In this document: positions 10,986 through 21,859 of the stretch, in pieces
Numbering within the stretch: the stretch's first letter is position 1
Layout: each line of letters begins with the position of its first letter
NCBI GenBank assembly: GCA_001579985.1
Contig: LRSR01014609.1
Span: 1 to 30,328 of the forward strand
From: Hypsibius dujardini
Taxonomy: Eukaryota > Tardigrada > Eutardigrada > Parachela > Hypsibiidae
DNA length: 30,328 bases
Direction of reading: 5' to 3'
Notes under the pieces: generated by a model
Told to the model about the DNA's origin: nothing
The model's input: only the letters and a program-made list of their open reading frames with translations
The model's database searches: none
Program-made: the position numbers and the translations under genes

Positions 10986-11510
10986 CTGAAATGAAAAATC
11001 TGATGCTTCCTCTAACTGCAAAAACGTTGAATCTGCCATATTGCTTTCTAATAAAGTTAAATTTTCAATGTATCAACAAAAGCGCAAAAACGAAGGGATT
11101 CTCTCACACTCGCTCAAGCTCGATCAACCTCGTCACCGGTACATCATTCGAGTGAGCACCCAGTGATAACTGAGAAACTATTAAACTTGCATCGCGAAGA
11201 CTCGAACACAGATGAGACATCGTAAAATAAAGTTACCCTTAAGCGACACCCGCGGCATTCCGATCAACACCACACTGCAGCATGTAGGATTTGAAAGAAC
11301 TTCAACATTTAGCGAAGTACCGCGCATCGTTTTTAAAACCAGGCTTCCAAAATAAATGCTTTTAATATAAACTCGGCGCAAGCTCATGCACGAACTCTAC
11401 ACGTCTTAATTATGTTGGGCGATGTCATGATCCTCTTTAAGCATGTAAAAAATAGAATACGCTGTATATGTATAATAGAATACGTCAGCCCCGAATAAAG
11501 CGTTGATTCG

Positions 11511-11515
11511 GGGCT

Positions 11516-11557
<42 letters not shown>

Positions 11558-11628
11558 CAAGCAGGCTGGCAGGCAGACAGACAGACAGACAAGCAAGCAG
11601 GCTGGCAGGCAGACAGACAGACAAATAT
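11511..11628. repeat. Composite (CAGA)n array with a higher-order unit
   Basis: CAGACAGA runs alternate with AAGCAAGCAGGCTGGCAGG; the pair of blocks is repeated twice. It explains the long SVCL-rich frames on the minus strand. It lies upstream of the first resolved FAH exon. Confidence 0.8.
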
Positions 11629-11933
11629 ACATAATAACGTGACGTAGAGCTACCATTTGGATTACGAGCTTCCGTATGTCTTCGTTATCCGCGCGATCGG
11701 TATTTTAAAGTGTAATTCTCGCATTTGAACTCACCTTGCCTCTTGGAAAGCTTTTAATTTTTTCAAAGTTTTCCCAAGCTATTGGACTTTCATTGGTAGA
11801 ATCGCCTATAACGTGACATCAAATTCAGAAAAGTTTGTTCTAATTAATTCTCTGCGGACGGGGCGTGTTCTTTTGAATCACTTGGACAAGAGAAATAGGC
11901 GGCCGAAGCGAATTTTTCAACCGATTTCGTTGA

Positions 11934-12489
11934 AATCAAAGCGTCAAGAAGCCTCAAGATTGCTCCTCCGCCACCGCGTCCTTTCAAACTCTCGGCATTC
12001 TCAGCATCCAATTCATCGAGCGCCTCCCGTTGGACATCGAAAACAGTGCATACGAGAAGCCAATGTCTTCATGGGTCCGCGATATACTACCACCACTTCC
12101 GTTTTTTGTGGAAGGCCACAAGGACCAGGACAAAAAGAGCTTCTCCAGCCGTCTCTCATCGGAGGGTCAAAATATAACCCACGCAACACGCACCTGCCCT
12201 ACGCACACTGACATCTCTGCAGCTGAGACGCGGCAGGAACAGCATGCAGTGAGATACATTATAGACTTTGTGAACAATTTTCCCGGCAGCGGGATCGAGT
12301 CAAATGCCAAAATAGGAACGCTAATCGGCTACGACACGATCAACCAAAGCTGGCAGAAAAAAATTTAATTTAATGAAGCTGCCGACAACGAAAGTGCCCT
12401 CAACTCGGCACTGGACATTGGATCTCCAAGCAACGTATTCTCGACCAGAGCACCGTGGGGATCGGATGGTCAACCTGCAGATACAACTG
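11934..12489 (+). pseudogene. Coding-like frame of unknown origin interrupted by an in-frame TAA
   Basis: One frame reads through 144 codons (IQFIERLPLDIENSAYEKPM ... HAVRYIIDFVNNFPGSG ... GYDTINQSWQKK). It meets TAA at 12366-12368 and then continues in the same frame with similar protein-like composition (NEAADNESALNSALDIGSPS) to a second TAA at 12487-12489. No GT donor lies close before the first stop, so an intron does not easily remove it. Upstream of 11934 the coding-like character shifts to another frame (STDFVEIKASRS). This pattern fits a decayed gene or a sequence error. Protein family not recognised. A real short gene ending at the first stop is the main alternative. Confidence 0.35.
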
Positions 12490-12630
12490 GATAAGCACTC
12501 GTACAGTTGCGTGGAGATGCCGGCAAACCGGCCCGGCCGACAGCCGCCCTGTTCCGAATTTCTAGCGAGTGCCTTCAACACTAAAGTCGTCCCCACATTG
12601 TTCTCCGGTCACGTGCTTTTTACTGCATAA

Positions 12631-13660
12631 AAATAAATCAAACACCGCCCCCAAATGCACACTCCCGGTCACCACACACCACACCCACTAACTAATCAAG
12701 AACGTCCGACAATATAAATAATCAAAGAGAGCAGAGGGCAGTGAACTTTCAGACAGCGGTAGAAAGAGCTGTTCGGTGAATTTGAGACAAGTCCCACAGG
12801 CTAACATAACATTACTGTACGTGCGACTTGACAGGAACTTGTCCCAAATAAATTGTGATCATTATCTTTTGCACGATTTGGTTTGCCATGGGCGACATAA
12901 CTTTAGCCGGTCTAGCCATTGTTTCTTTTATTGACCCAACCGGCCTGCCAAAACAAATGGCGCATGGGCGCACCTGATTTTTGTGCAACCGGAGAACAAT
13001 GTCGGGATGACTGTAGTATGATTATCCAACAAGCCGTCCGCATTGTCGCCACAAACGACACGCATAATTCGTACGACGCCGTGATCATGAAAAAGCTGGC
13101 CACAACGACAAAAAAAGCCTCAGGAAGGAAAGACGATACTGGGAGGGCGAGAGAGTGACTAAAGGAGCCAAATGCGTTTCTTTAAACTTTAACTCAAAAT
13201 TCCGCCAATTACTCTTGATTATTTGAAACTAGTTTAGACATGAAGGTCTGACTTTCAAAGGCTTTCGGGACTTCTAAAACAATTTCAAAAATGTCATTTT
13301 TCCCCTCAAATTTGGACTATTTAGTCCTAAAGGTTTTTTACCTCCCTTTCGTAGTGATTATTAGAGAGCTCATATTGAAACCTAACAAACCTTAATTTCA
13401 AGAAAAAAATGAAGTTTTTGAAATTGTGTTTACCTCCCAGTGGGCCTTGGAAATCTCACCTACCAAATCCCACAAACTTTTAGATCATTAGGAACAACAG
13501 GTCGAACTTCGGGTTCAAATTAAAAAACATGCATGTTGCCCTTTTGCCCACCTCCTGGTCCTATCATGAGGAGTCCTGACGATAATTTGTAAATAAATTT
13601 AAAGGAGCCCTCCCTGAATTTAGGCTTTGTTGGGGCGTATCATTTTGGTACTACATGTAT
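12631..13660. other. Intergenic; possible promoter and short frames, no firm gene
   Basis: A TATA-like ATATAAATA near 12713 is followed by a GC-mixed stretch and an ATG at 12888 (MGDITLAGLAIVSFIDPTGL) whose frame stops after 29 codons. A frame over 12919-13158 (ends NSYDAVIMKKLATTTKKASG) is protein-like but lacks a start and splice support. From 13160 to 13660 the DNA is AT-rich and shows nothing clear. Confidence 0.35.
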
Positions 13661-13666
13661 TTTATT
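13661..13666 (-). terminator. Candidate polyadenylation signal for the ionotropic-receptor-like gene
   Basis: AATAAA on the minus strand, 102 bp past the stop codon of the receptor gene, a normal distance for an animal poly(A) signal. Confidence 0.5.
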
Positions 13667-13767
13667 GATTATGACGTAGGTTGTCCCGAACACCAACATA
13701 ACATGAATAAACCGATAAAGGTGGTGCTGACAGCGTGCAACGTTTGTAGTCTATGAAAATGAAGCGC

Positions 13768-16194
13768 TCAATGACTAGAGCCAACTGTGAGTTCAACGAT
13801 TACAACCAAAGCGGAGATTGCAGATGAGACTAAAATAAACCAAAACAAAAAGGAGAGCACACGCCAACCGATAGGCTTGTGTGAGACTGAAGTGACACTA
13901 ACAAAATCCTTTGTCCTACACCGTTCACGCTCCTGTAGAGTGACGTGTGGGCTGCTTTCAGAAGTGTAGTACGACAAAACATCCAGATGTTGCAAGAGAC
14001 CGTGCTCCTGGAGGACGAGATACCTACCACATCAGAGATTTATTTCACTACTAGTATTTATAAACACGTTTAGATAAAATAGAAATAAAAACTGGTTTTT
14101 TCTTCTAGCATAAAAAACAATTACTAAATTCAGCTGAATAAGAAAGCGATACGCTACACAGTACGTCATTGATAAAACTGTAACTCAATCGCGAGACTGT
14201 CGCAGCTTTTTTTCTCCAATATCTATTGCATCAGCATTTTCAATATTTAGTACTAATATATTTGAACAGTCTCTCAGAAACTATTTACTTACTCTCTGCT
14301 GAAATTATTCCAATATGGAGAATCCTTTGGGGTAATAAACTTAGCCGAATACGTTTGGGCAATGCTCGGCACAGCTGTGATGGAGGTCGAGCAGTTTGGG
14401 CTTGGGTGACTCAGACCACCTGCCTCCCTTATGTAGGCGACCCGTTGGGATGTTTGGCGGATAGAGCGGTCTTCCCGGCTCGCACACTCGTACACTTGGT
14501 CGTATGGCACCACATGCATACTTCTTGCGATGCTCTGCCTCATCGGATCGGAGCTCTCCTGTGTACATGGTCGGGGGGGGGGGAGTTAAGACAAATACAT
14601 TATCTATTCCAGTTTTACCTATAAGAGACGTAACGGACTTTTCACGAGAGAGGAATTTATGCCGGTGGAGGGCAGAGTTTTGAGCGGATAAGCCAGTTTA
14701 GAATTTTAAGAATCTAAACATTAATTAAGCCCCCTCGGCCAATTTGAGGGAGCTACCATAATCTTCTCCTCTTTGCTGGTCAAAAAATCCCCTCCCCCCG
14801 CAACTCTCGAGTTTCACAAAATTAAAAGTGCTACCCCACAACCCTTGGAAGTCATTCGGTAGGGGCTGTTTCCCCAGTGTCCCCCCCCCCCACCTCGTTA
14901 CGTCTCTGCTAGCTAAGTTCGGTAGGACAAAATGGACGCAATCATACTAATCGAAATTCTGCGTATCACTCATAGTTTTAATCTCACTCACATTGAGAAG
15001 TTTGAAAGCCAACCCTCCTCCCACGAGAGCGAAACCTGAGTGCTGAAAGGAGTGTGCATCCGTGAATGGAAGCTGGTTTGTCGCTACTGTCAGAAGTGAA
15101 GGGATGATGGCGCAAAACACCGCCCCAAAGATCGTAGCCATAATGAACCAGATGGCATTCAATGCATACAATGATGTGGGCGTGGTCCGTCGCAGGGCAA
15201 TCTCATCTAGCCAAAGCAATGAGGAAAAATAAATCAAGTGGAATAAACGTGATAAATGCATGGCAAAAAGTAGAAAAGGTCCTCAGAACAAACCCAGGGA
15301 AGAAAAACGTTAGCTTTATTGGATTTTATTTAATTCTTCTTCCATTAAATGACGGAAAATGTTTTAAATTATTTTCAAGGCTAGGTTAGACTTGGAAACC
15401 AGGCATAGACCCAGTAACATAACGAGGAGATGTATGTCTATTTGAGAGGCCAAGTACTGCGCATGCGAACGTACCCTGGCCAAATGCAACGGTATATAGC
15501 CTAAACATGGAATGTGTCATCTTAGACAGTCGTTGAAATAACGAATAGCCAGCCTGGGGAGTTGGTTTCGCAACGAATTTGGCGCATGTGATCAACAGAG
15601 CCAATATGAGGTAAACCATGGTCAAGACAACGAATGTTTCGATCGCAGGAATGCGTGTGAACACAGCACTGATAAACGAACCCTCCCTCGGAGGCGCAAG
15701 ATCTTCGGCATACACCGCAAGGACGTACTTGCTCCCCGATGAGGGAAAAATGAATTTCACACTTTCTATTCGATCGACGGTTATTCCGAAACCGGCGATG
15801 CCGAAATCGTATGTCCGATTTCCATGAAAGATCATGTGAGTGAAGTCGTGGAAAATATTTGGGCTTTCAGCAACGTGCACGACGGTGACATTGCAGCTGA
15901 AATCGAATAAGTTACATTTACCTCTTCTGTTACATGTACAATACTCGTTCGCGATCGAGCTGTAATCTATCCTATGCCATTACGAACTGGAAATGCAATC
16001 GGCGACAAACCATCTGAAGCACCGTCTCATAATAAGTTTTGTTAGCGATCTAGAAGGGCAAAAATATAACCGAAAATGGGAGTTTTCAAAGAATATTGGT
16101 TGTGTATAGGCTCTTACATCTTCATCAATGGCGAACTGCAAGGTCTTCAGCGACATGTTTCCGGAACGAATTGCGACACGTTTTGATGGACAAA
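13768..16194 (-). CDS. Ionotropic glutamate receptor-like / IR-type ligand-gated channel, C-terminal 456 aa
   Basis: Exons from 5' to 3': 16118-16194 (weaker), 15988-16049, 15400-15896, 14992-15206, 14293-14558, 13768-14023; all phases agree. The order is that of the iGluR superfamily. S1 comes first: YYETVLQMVCRRLHF, then YDFGIAGFGITVDRIESVKF with the Thr-x-x-Arg of the ligand pocket. M1 follows (TFVVLTMVYLILALLITCA), then a pore-loop segment (RLYTVAFGQGTFACAVLG). M3 is NAIWFIMATIFGAVFCAIIP, with S2 next (AQTYSAKFITPKDSPYWNNF, then LQEHGLLQHLDVLSYY). M4 is WRVLSFLFWFILVSSAISAL, and the tail is short. The near-invariant SYTANLAAF of M3 is not conserved, and the Glu after the S1 Arg is Ile. 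That points to a divergent chemosensory-type IR rather than a classical AMPA/NMDA receptor. The N-terminal exons were not identified. Confidence 0.8.
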
Positions 16195-17477
16195 CTGCTA
16201 GTTACTATAAACAAGACCGTTATATATATATACATATATTCTATATACATTTCTTACGGGTCATTAAAAGTTGTAAAAGCAGATATATTGAGTACCGTAG
16301 GAGTGGCATGATAGCAGCAATTAAGGAATCACCGATGCGCTGTCGTTATGTCAGTGGTGTACGTATGCCCAAGGCGCGCGAGCAGTCTGGAGTGTTTCTG
16401 GTGAGTATATCACGGTTTAGTGAAGCTAGAGAGACATTCCTGGTTTTGCAACGGTAATTCAAAACTTGAACAATAATACACTATTGAGCACGATTACAAT
16501 ATAACTGTGATATTTAAGATACACCGACCGGCGAAATTAAAGCAATGAACACGCTATTCCCAAGAGTTTGGGAAGTGGCGCTAGAATTTCAGACCGAGAG
16601 ACACAGCTGTGTTAAGGTTATACGATTCGCTGGTTAGCTGGATAGACTGACATGAAGAAACTGCAGTGAGTTGTTCATATAGATATTTGGTCAATGTTCG
16701 CCGGTATTGTAACAGTCTCCATTCAAGAAAACAGCAGTCACGTGACAACTATCGCCCGTCAAAATACTCTTCTTTAAATATGCTTGATGCTTGTCGCCAG
16801 CTGGACTACACGAAAGTTCAAACAAAATAGTTCATGAGTCGGGTTTGCACACAATAGAGAATAGTAAGAAAATCCCAAAATAATTTTTGTCGGACAAAAG
16901 TAGAGTCAAGTTCAGCACGTCAAAAAAACCACTCCATGTGTTAAGACGCGCTGTGGAGTTTATCCTTCTTTCTCGACTTATCCGGCAGCTAAAATCGGGT
17001 TTGCATGGTGTCGGCCTCCGTAAACGAGTACGTAGAAAATCCGCCCTGTGGAATTCCCGGATCGTCTTGTAGTTGGGCTGTGCTGTGCGCATTTCCGAAA
17101 TGATGAATGGAGTAACTGTATTTGCTCGTTTCCGCCGGACAAATTGGAAAAACCGGTAGACCAAATCTTCGATAGAATTGCGACGACCCAAGTACGAAAA
17201 TATACCACAATCAATGTATAGATCGGCAAAAAAGGAAATTTTACGCAGCCATCAACCCAGACGCACAGACACCAAAAGGTAGACAGATAGACTGGCAGGT
17301 AGACCGACAAACCGACACACAAACAGATAGACAGGCACAAAGATACACACTCAAATAAACAGACACATTGACAAACAGACAGACAAAAAAATTCTGCTCA
17401 ATCTAATTGAAATACAAGATTTTTCATTTGATTTTAATGTGTTCTTACAAGCGTAAATATAATTCCCAACTCAGGCC
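16195..17477. other. 5' flank or unresolved 5' exons of the receptor gene
   Basis: Upstream exons of the receptor must lie here or beyond. The best coding-like stretch is about 16990-17200 on the minus strand, where all three frames are open; one reads QDDPGIPQGGFSTYSFTEAD. No donor/acceptor pair could be chosen, so I do not call an exon. A (TA)n tract lies at about 16221-16250 and CAGACA repeats at 17320-17390. Confidence 0.3.
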
Positions 17478-17483
17478 CAAAAT
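17478..17483. repeat. Left target-site duplication CAAAAT
   Basis: CAAAAT directly abuts the left inverted repeat and is repeated exactly at 28405-28410, directly abutting the right one. Confidence 0.85.
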
Positions 17484-18387
17484 TATGGAGCGCCCTGCGT
17501 TTCAAAAGGTTTCGAGTTTACACACGATAAATTTGCTAAGGAGAAATGATTTCCTCCCAGCTAATTTACTAAGGCGAAATGATTTCTTCCCAGCTAATTT
17601 GCTAAGCATAAATTAATTAAATAAATTATTATTTAGTTTTCTCTCAGCTATTTGCTAAACTTAAATCATTTTCTCCCAGCTTTTTGCTGAACTAAAATCA
17701 TTTTCTCCCAGCTTTTTGCTAAACTAAAATCATTTTCTCCCAGCCATTTGCTAAACCGAAATTAAATAATGAATTAATTATTTAGTTTTCTCCCAGCTAT
17801 TTGCTAAACCGAAATCATTTTCTCCCAGCTTTTTGCTAAACCAAAATTAAATAATGAATTAATTATTTATTTTTCTCCCAGCTTTTTGCTAAACCGAAAT
17901 CATTTTCTCCCAGCTTTTTGCTAAACCAAAATTAAATAATGAATTAATTATTTAGTTTTCTCCCAGCTATTTGCTAAACCAAAATCATTTTCTCCCAGCT
18001 TTTTGCTAAACTAAAATCATTTTCTCCCAGCCATTTGCTAAACTTAAATCATTTTCTCCCAGCTTTTTGCTAAACCAAAATCCTTTTCTCCCAGCTTTTT
18101 GCTAAACTAAAATCATTTTCTCCCAGCCATTTGCTAAACTAAAATCATTTTCTCCTAGCCATTTGCTAAACTTAGATCATTTTCTCCCAGCTTTTTGCTA
18201 AACCAAAATCATTTTCTCCCAGCTTTTTGCTAAACCGAAATCATTTTCTCCCAGCTTTTTGCTAAACCAAAATTAAATAATGAATTATTTATTTAATTTT
18301 TTCCCAGCTGTGGATTGGCTGTGGCTTTGCTGTAGAGGCGTGTTGGGGCGGAGCTGTGGGCTGGGGTTTTAAACCGGGGGTGGGGCT
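17484..18387 (+). repeat. Left terminal inverted repeat, iterated
   Basis: The outer ~55 bp are unique-like and match the right end exactly. About 20 tandem copies of a ~32-bp unit follow (TTTTCTCCCAGCTTTTTGCT plus AAACCAAAATCA), with CTATTTGC, CCATTTGC and CTTTTTGC variants. Several copies are lengthened by an AT-rich insert (ATTAAATAATGAATTAATTA). The inner ~80 bp are again unique and shared with the right arm. Confidence 0.9.
18305..18387 (+). promoter_or_regulatory. Promoter-like cassette driving the integrase gene
   Basis: An inverted CCAAT box (ATTGG, 18314-18318) and a GC box (GGGGCGG, 18345-18351) are followed by TTTTAAACC. They end about 70 bp before the integrase ATG. The same elements occur at 27582-27588 and 27615-27619 in the opposite orientation. 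Function is inferred from motif and position. Confidence 0.5.
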
Positions 18388-18452
18388 CGATGATTCTGAT
18401 TGTTTATCTTCTCCTTTTTTTCTGCTGCAGTTTTTTCCATTGTTGTCGCAGA

Positions 18453-19157
18453 ATGGAGGCCCAATCCATTTTAGATTTTTTAAGAGATGCTGAGGATGCT
18501 ATGAGGAATGCGGAAAACGTCTTGTTGCGATCAAGGGAAGATGATGGAGCATTAATATTGGAGGCCGACAGAATGATGCACATCATAGATGTTCTCAGCG
18601 CTGCCGATCATGGTGAACACGTCGACTCAGTCCAGCGGTGCCTCGAGCGTGCTTTCCAATTACATCGCCAAGCCGCAACCAGCTATCATGCTCTTCAAGA
18701 AATCATCGACCGTCCACGAATGGTGTTGTTTCAGCCTACTGGCGGGCGTCCTCGTATGCAGGTCGGCGAAACGTCTGTTGGCGTGCTTCGTCAGGAAGGA
18801 TTTCGTTGGAGTCAAATTCATTCATTGCTCGGGATATCTCGCACAACCCTGTACAGAAGACGCGTGGAGCTAGGATTCGTCGATCCATGTCCTAATTCTG
18901 CGATATCTGACCTACATCTCGACGAGTCTGTTCGGGAGATCATATCGTTGCAGAGGGGAGCTGGATCTGTCCTTGTTACTGGAGCCCTGCGCGAAAGAGG
19001 CATTCGCGTGACCAGAAAGCGGATTCGTGCATCAATTCGTCGCATTGACCCCAACGGATACGCAGCCAGAGTGTCGAATGTTATTCCCAGACGGTAAGTC
19101 AACCGGAGTAAATTACTCCATTGTCTGTTTAGCAAGATTGATAGATTGATCGATTGA

Positions 19158-19188
<31 letters not shown>

Positions 19189-20329
19189 ATTGATTGATTG
19201 ATTGATTGAGTGATAGACGGAATGATAGATAGTCTGTTCCAATACTTACCAGTATGTTATTCAATCGATTTATGGGCCGCATGTTTGTTTATTTTTAAGG
19301 ATATATCGAGTTGCTGGACCAAATGCTTTATGGCACCTGGACGGAAATCATAAGATCATTTTGTGGGGTTTTGTGATTCATGGCTGTATAGATGGCTATT
19401 CACGTCTGGTCACTTTTTTGGAGTGCAGCACAAACAACCGGGCCATGACCGTCTTGCAGAAATTTGTGTCTGCTGTTGCGGAATATGGACTTCCTTCAAG
19501 GGTCAGAGGCGATCGGGGAGGAGAAAATTTTGCTGTGGCTGATTTCATGGAGAGGCATCGGGGTTTGAATCGCGGAAGCTTTATCGCCGGGAAGTCTGTG
19601 CATAATCAGAGGTTTGCTACTTCGATTGGTTGATTTCCCATTGATCAGATTGTACAATGACGACAGTTGATTGATTGATTTCATTCTAATTACTTGACAA
19701 GCTTTGTGTTTATTTCTTTTGTTCATTCCTACCAATGTATACTTCTCGCGCAGAATCGAGCGTCTCTGGCGTGACGTGACCAGAATTGTCACAAATTTCT
19801 ACCGCGCACTTTTCATCAAGATGGAGGAAGAACATATTTTGGATTCGACTGACACAAATCAGCTGTTTTGTCTGCAATACGTATTTTTATCTCGGATTAA
19901 TCGCTCCCTCGTAGATTTCTGTCAAAGGTGAGTTGTTGCATTTCTTTTACGTGCCGAGTATTCTTTCACAAGTTTAGAAACAAATCTTCATGTGGTTTCT
20001 ACAGTTGGAACCACCACAGCCTCCGCACAGAGAGATCCCAGACGCCGCGGCAGGTCTTCTTGAGTGGAACAATCACAAACGGTGCAGCTGGTATCGAGGA
20101 CATGCCAGATGACTTAGATAGCTATGGCGGTGAGAACGCTGGTGAGGATGGCGACGAATGTGACGAAGCAGAGCAGTCACTCGTTCATGTACCGGAGATT
20201 CATGTTCCGATTAGTCCAGAGTCCTATGCCCTTCTGCAGTCACTTATCAATCCGCTCGATGATGATGACCACAATGGGGTACTTCTGTATCTGAATGCGT
20301 TGGAGTTCGTCCATTTCCACACTTCATAA
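18453..20329 (+). CDS. Transposon integrase: helix-turn-helix plus DDE (rve-type) catalytic core, 483 aa, four exons
   Basis: It should bind the iterated ends and carry out cleavage and strand transfer. Exons are 18453-19093, 19300-19611, 19754-19927 and 20005-20329, all in phase. ATG 18453 is preferred over in-frame ATG 18390, whose extra 21 residues are hydrophobic and lie over a polypyrimidine tract. Residues 1-90 are helical and acidic/basic mixed. At 105-140 there is a helix-turn-helix ([20 protein letters not shown]) and at 155-200 a second DNA-binding-like region ([20 protein letters not shown]). The catalytic triad is D228 (LWHLDGNHK), D285 (RGDRGGEN) and E320 ([10 protein letters not shown]), with spacing D-56-D-34-[15 protein letters not shown] ends the core. 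An acidic tail follows ([20 protein letters not shown], then DDDD). The donor of exon 2 is GTTTGC. The family is widespread in animals as 'integrase core domain' proteins. Confidence 0.9.
19136..19211. repeat. (GATT)n microsatellite in integrase intron 1
   Basis: GATTGATT array with a few substitutions, 76 bp, directly after the donor region of exon 1. It gives a spurious Asn/Gln/Ser frame on the minus strand. Confidence 0.85.
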
Positions 20330-20630
20330 TAAGGTAATTTTCATATTTGCACTTAACAATAACTGCAACATTGATTTGTTTGATTTCGTTACATGGAAAA
20401 TAATTCGGACATGTGAACGGTCCGGTCGACTCGTTGATTGATGGATCGATTAAATGCTTGAGTAACTACCGAGTTAAACGCCTGTAGTGAATTTAACTTA
20501 ATCAGTTGATAGATGTTGGCAACACGACCGTTTATCTTTCCGCTTCAGCAACATTGCAGATTTTACTTTTTTAAACTTTCACAGATAATAATAATTGGAA
20601 TTGTATTCGTTTAATAATGGATCACCAAAA

Positions 20631-21859
20631 ATGACGTTTTCGAGATTTCTTCCCCAGTTTTGCAGAGCACAAACTCATTGTTCCACGCGGAGACCGCTCA
20701 ACATTCGCGAGACCAAGGTAAATGTCTTTGTTACTTATACAGGTGAATCTCTATACTGTCTGTCTGTAAATTCGCGTACCTCCCTATTTGCCTGAGGGGC
20801 AGTTTGCCTTGTCTGATTTGCTTGACTGATGACGGTTATATTGCCTCTGATATCTATCTGTAAGTTTACTTGCCCAAATGTCTGCCTGAGTAGAGATGAA
20901 ATTGCCTGCTTGTCGTCATATCTGGAGGGTTTTTTGCACAACCGGTTGTTTGAGTAGTTATGCGTTTGTTTAGATTGGCTGGCTGGCTGGCTGGGTTATG
21001 ACGTCGTGTTGTCGAATGTATGCCTGAGTGTCTGTGTGCCTGAATGTCTGCATGCCTGTGTGCCTGAGTGTCCGCATGTTTGAGTTTTCTTGTACAGCCG
21101 TCGCTTGGTGTGGGAACAGCTGTCTGACTGATGACGACTGTGTTGCCCGATGACAGTCTGTTAGTTATTTGCCAAATTGTCTGTCTCAATCATTCTGATA
21201 TCAGTCTGTGTGTGTGTTTGTGTATGTAAGCTTTCTTGCACGACTCTCTGGCTACCCACTGATAATGTTTTATCTGTTCGCTTGATTCTCTTTAGTCTGT
21301 CTTTGTGATTGCATATCAGACACAGTTTCTTGGTTAGCTGTACGTTTTATAACGTCAGCCTGTCTGTTTTGTAGTAACCTCTTAGGCTGGAAACGTGATT
21401 GTTTATCTGCCTGAATGGAAATTTGCCTGTCGGTCTTTCAGTCTGTCTGTCTGTCTGTCTGTCGGGTGTGCAGGTTTTCTGTCTTTCTGGTTGTCTGTCG
21501 GTGGATGTCTGCTTTTCTGTATATTGTCTTTTCTACAGTTCGCTTCATGCTCCTAGTCTGATCTTTTCCGTTTTGTCTTGTAATTTTAGTTTTCCTTCTC
21601 CTTGCCGAAAGGCGGAAAACACGCGGTGAACCCAATCCTGTGCAAGGACCAACTGGTGGCGCAGTTCCGCGCCACTAAGAAGTCGCTGCGGAAACTGAAC
21701 GTCTTCGATACGGACTCCCTGCCGGACGATTCTCCGTTTCTCATGACGGACCTGACCTGTCGCGCGGCCTGGTTGGGCTTCCGGGGGCAGAATACTTTTT
21801 GCGAGTTGCAGTCGTGGATCGTCAATAACCCCAATGCCTGTCGAAGACTTCGGAAGTGA
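20631..21859 (+). CDS. Small unknown protein of the transposon, 118 aa, two exons
   Basis: Exon 1 is 20631-20717 (MTFSRFLPQFCRAQTHCSTR..., donor AAG|GTAAAT). Exon 2 is 21590-21859 (acceptor TTGTAATTTTAG), joined in phase 0. The exon-2 protein starts FSFSLPKGGKHAVNPILCKD and contains VAQFRATKKSLRKLNVFDTD, DSPFLMTDLTCRAAWLGFRG and a closing RRLRK. Exon 2 is clearly coding: GC-rich, with codon use like the neighbouring element genes. Exon 1 is less certain; an alternative 5' exon or use as an alternative 3' exon of the integrase transcript is possible. No family recognised; basic and compact, so nucleic-acid binding is conceivable but not shown. The 872-bp intron is almost all TGTCTG-type low-complexity DNA. 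Confidence 0.6.
20740..21530. repeat. Degenerate TGTCTG/TGCCTG low-complexity tract inside the intron of the small gene
   Basis: Diffuse repeats of GTCTG, GCCTG and TGACTGATGACG-like words, ending in a clean (TCTG)n run at 21438-21462. Two blocks, about 20822-20960 and 21120-21240, share TGACTGATGACG(G/A)(T/C)T...GTTGCC and look like an old duplication. Confidence 0.6.

Noticed and set aside
11384-11656. SVCL-repeat protein frames
   Set aside because: Pure translation of the CAGA composite repeat in more than one frame; no independent coding sign.
14226-14624. 132-codon plus-strand frame
   Set aside because: Antisense shadow of the receptor S2 exon at 14293-14558, which is supported by phase and family motifs.
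17540-18300. Regularly spaced repeats that could be taken for a CRISPR array
   Set aside because: The copies are head-to-tail without unique spacers, occur in inverse orientation at the other end of a transposon, and the sequence is eukaryotic.
18390-18452. Upstream in-frame ATG for the integrase
   Set aside because: It would add a very hydrophobic 21-residue segment encoded by a polypyrimidine tract; unlikely for a nuclear enzyme.
21399-21635. Frames on both strands across the TCTG repeat
   Set aside because: Low-complexity translation inside the intron of the small transposon gene.
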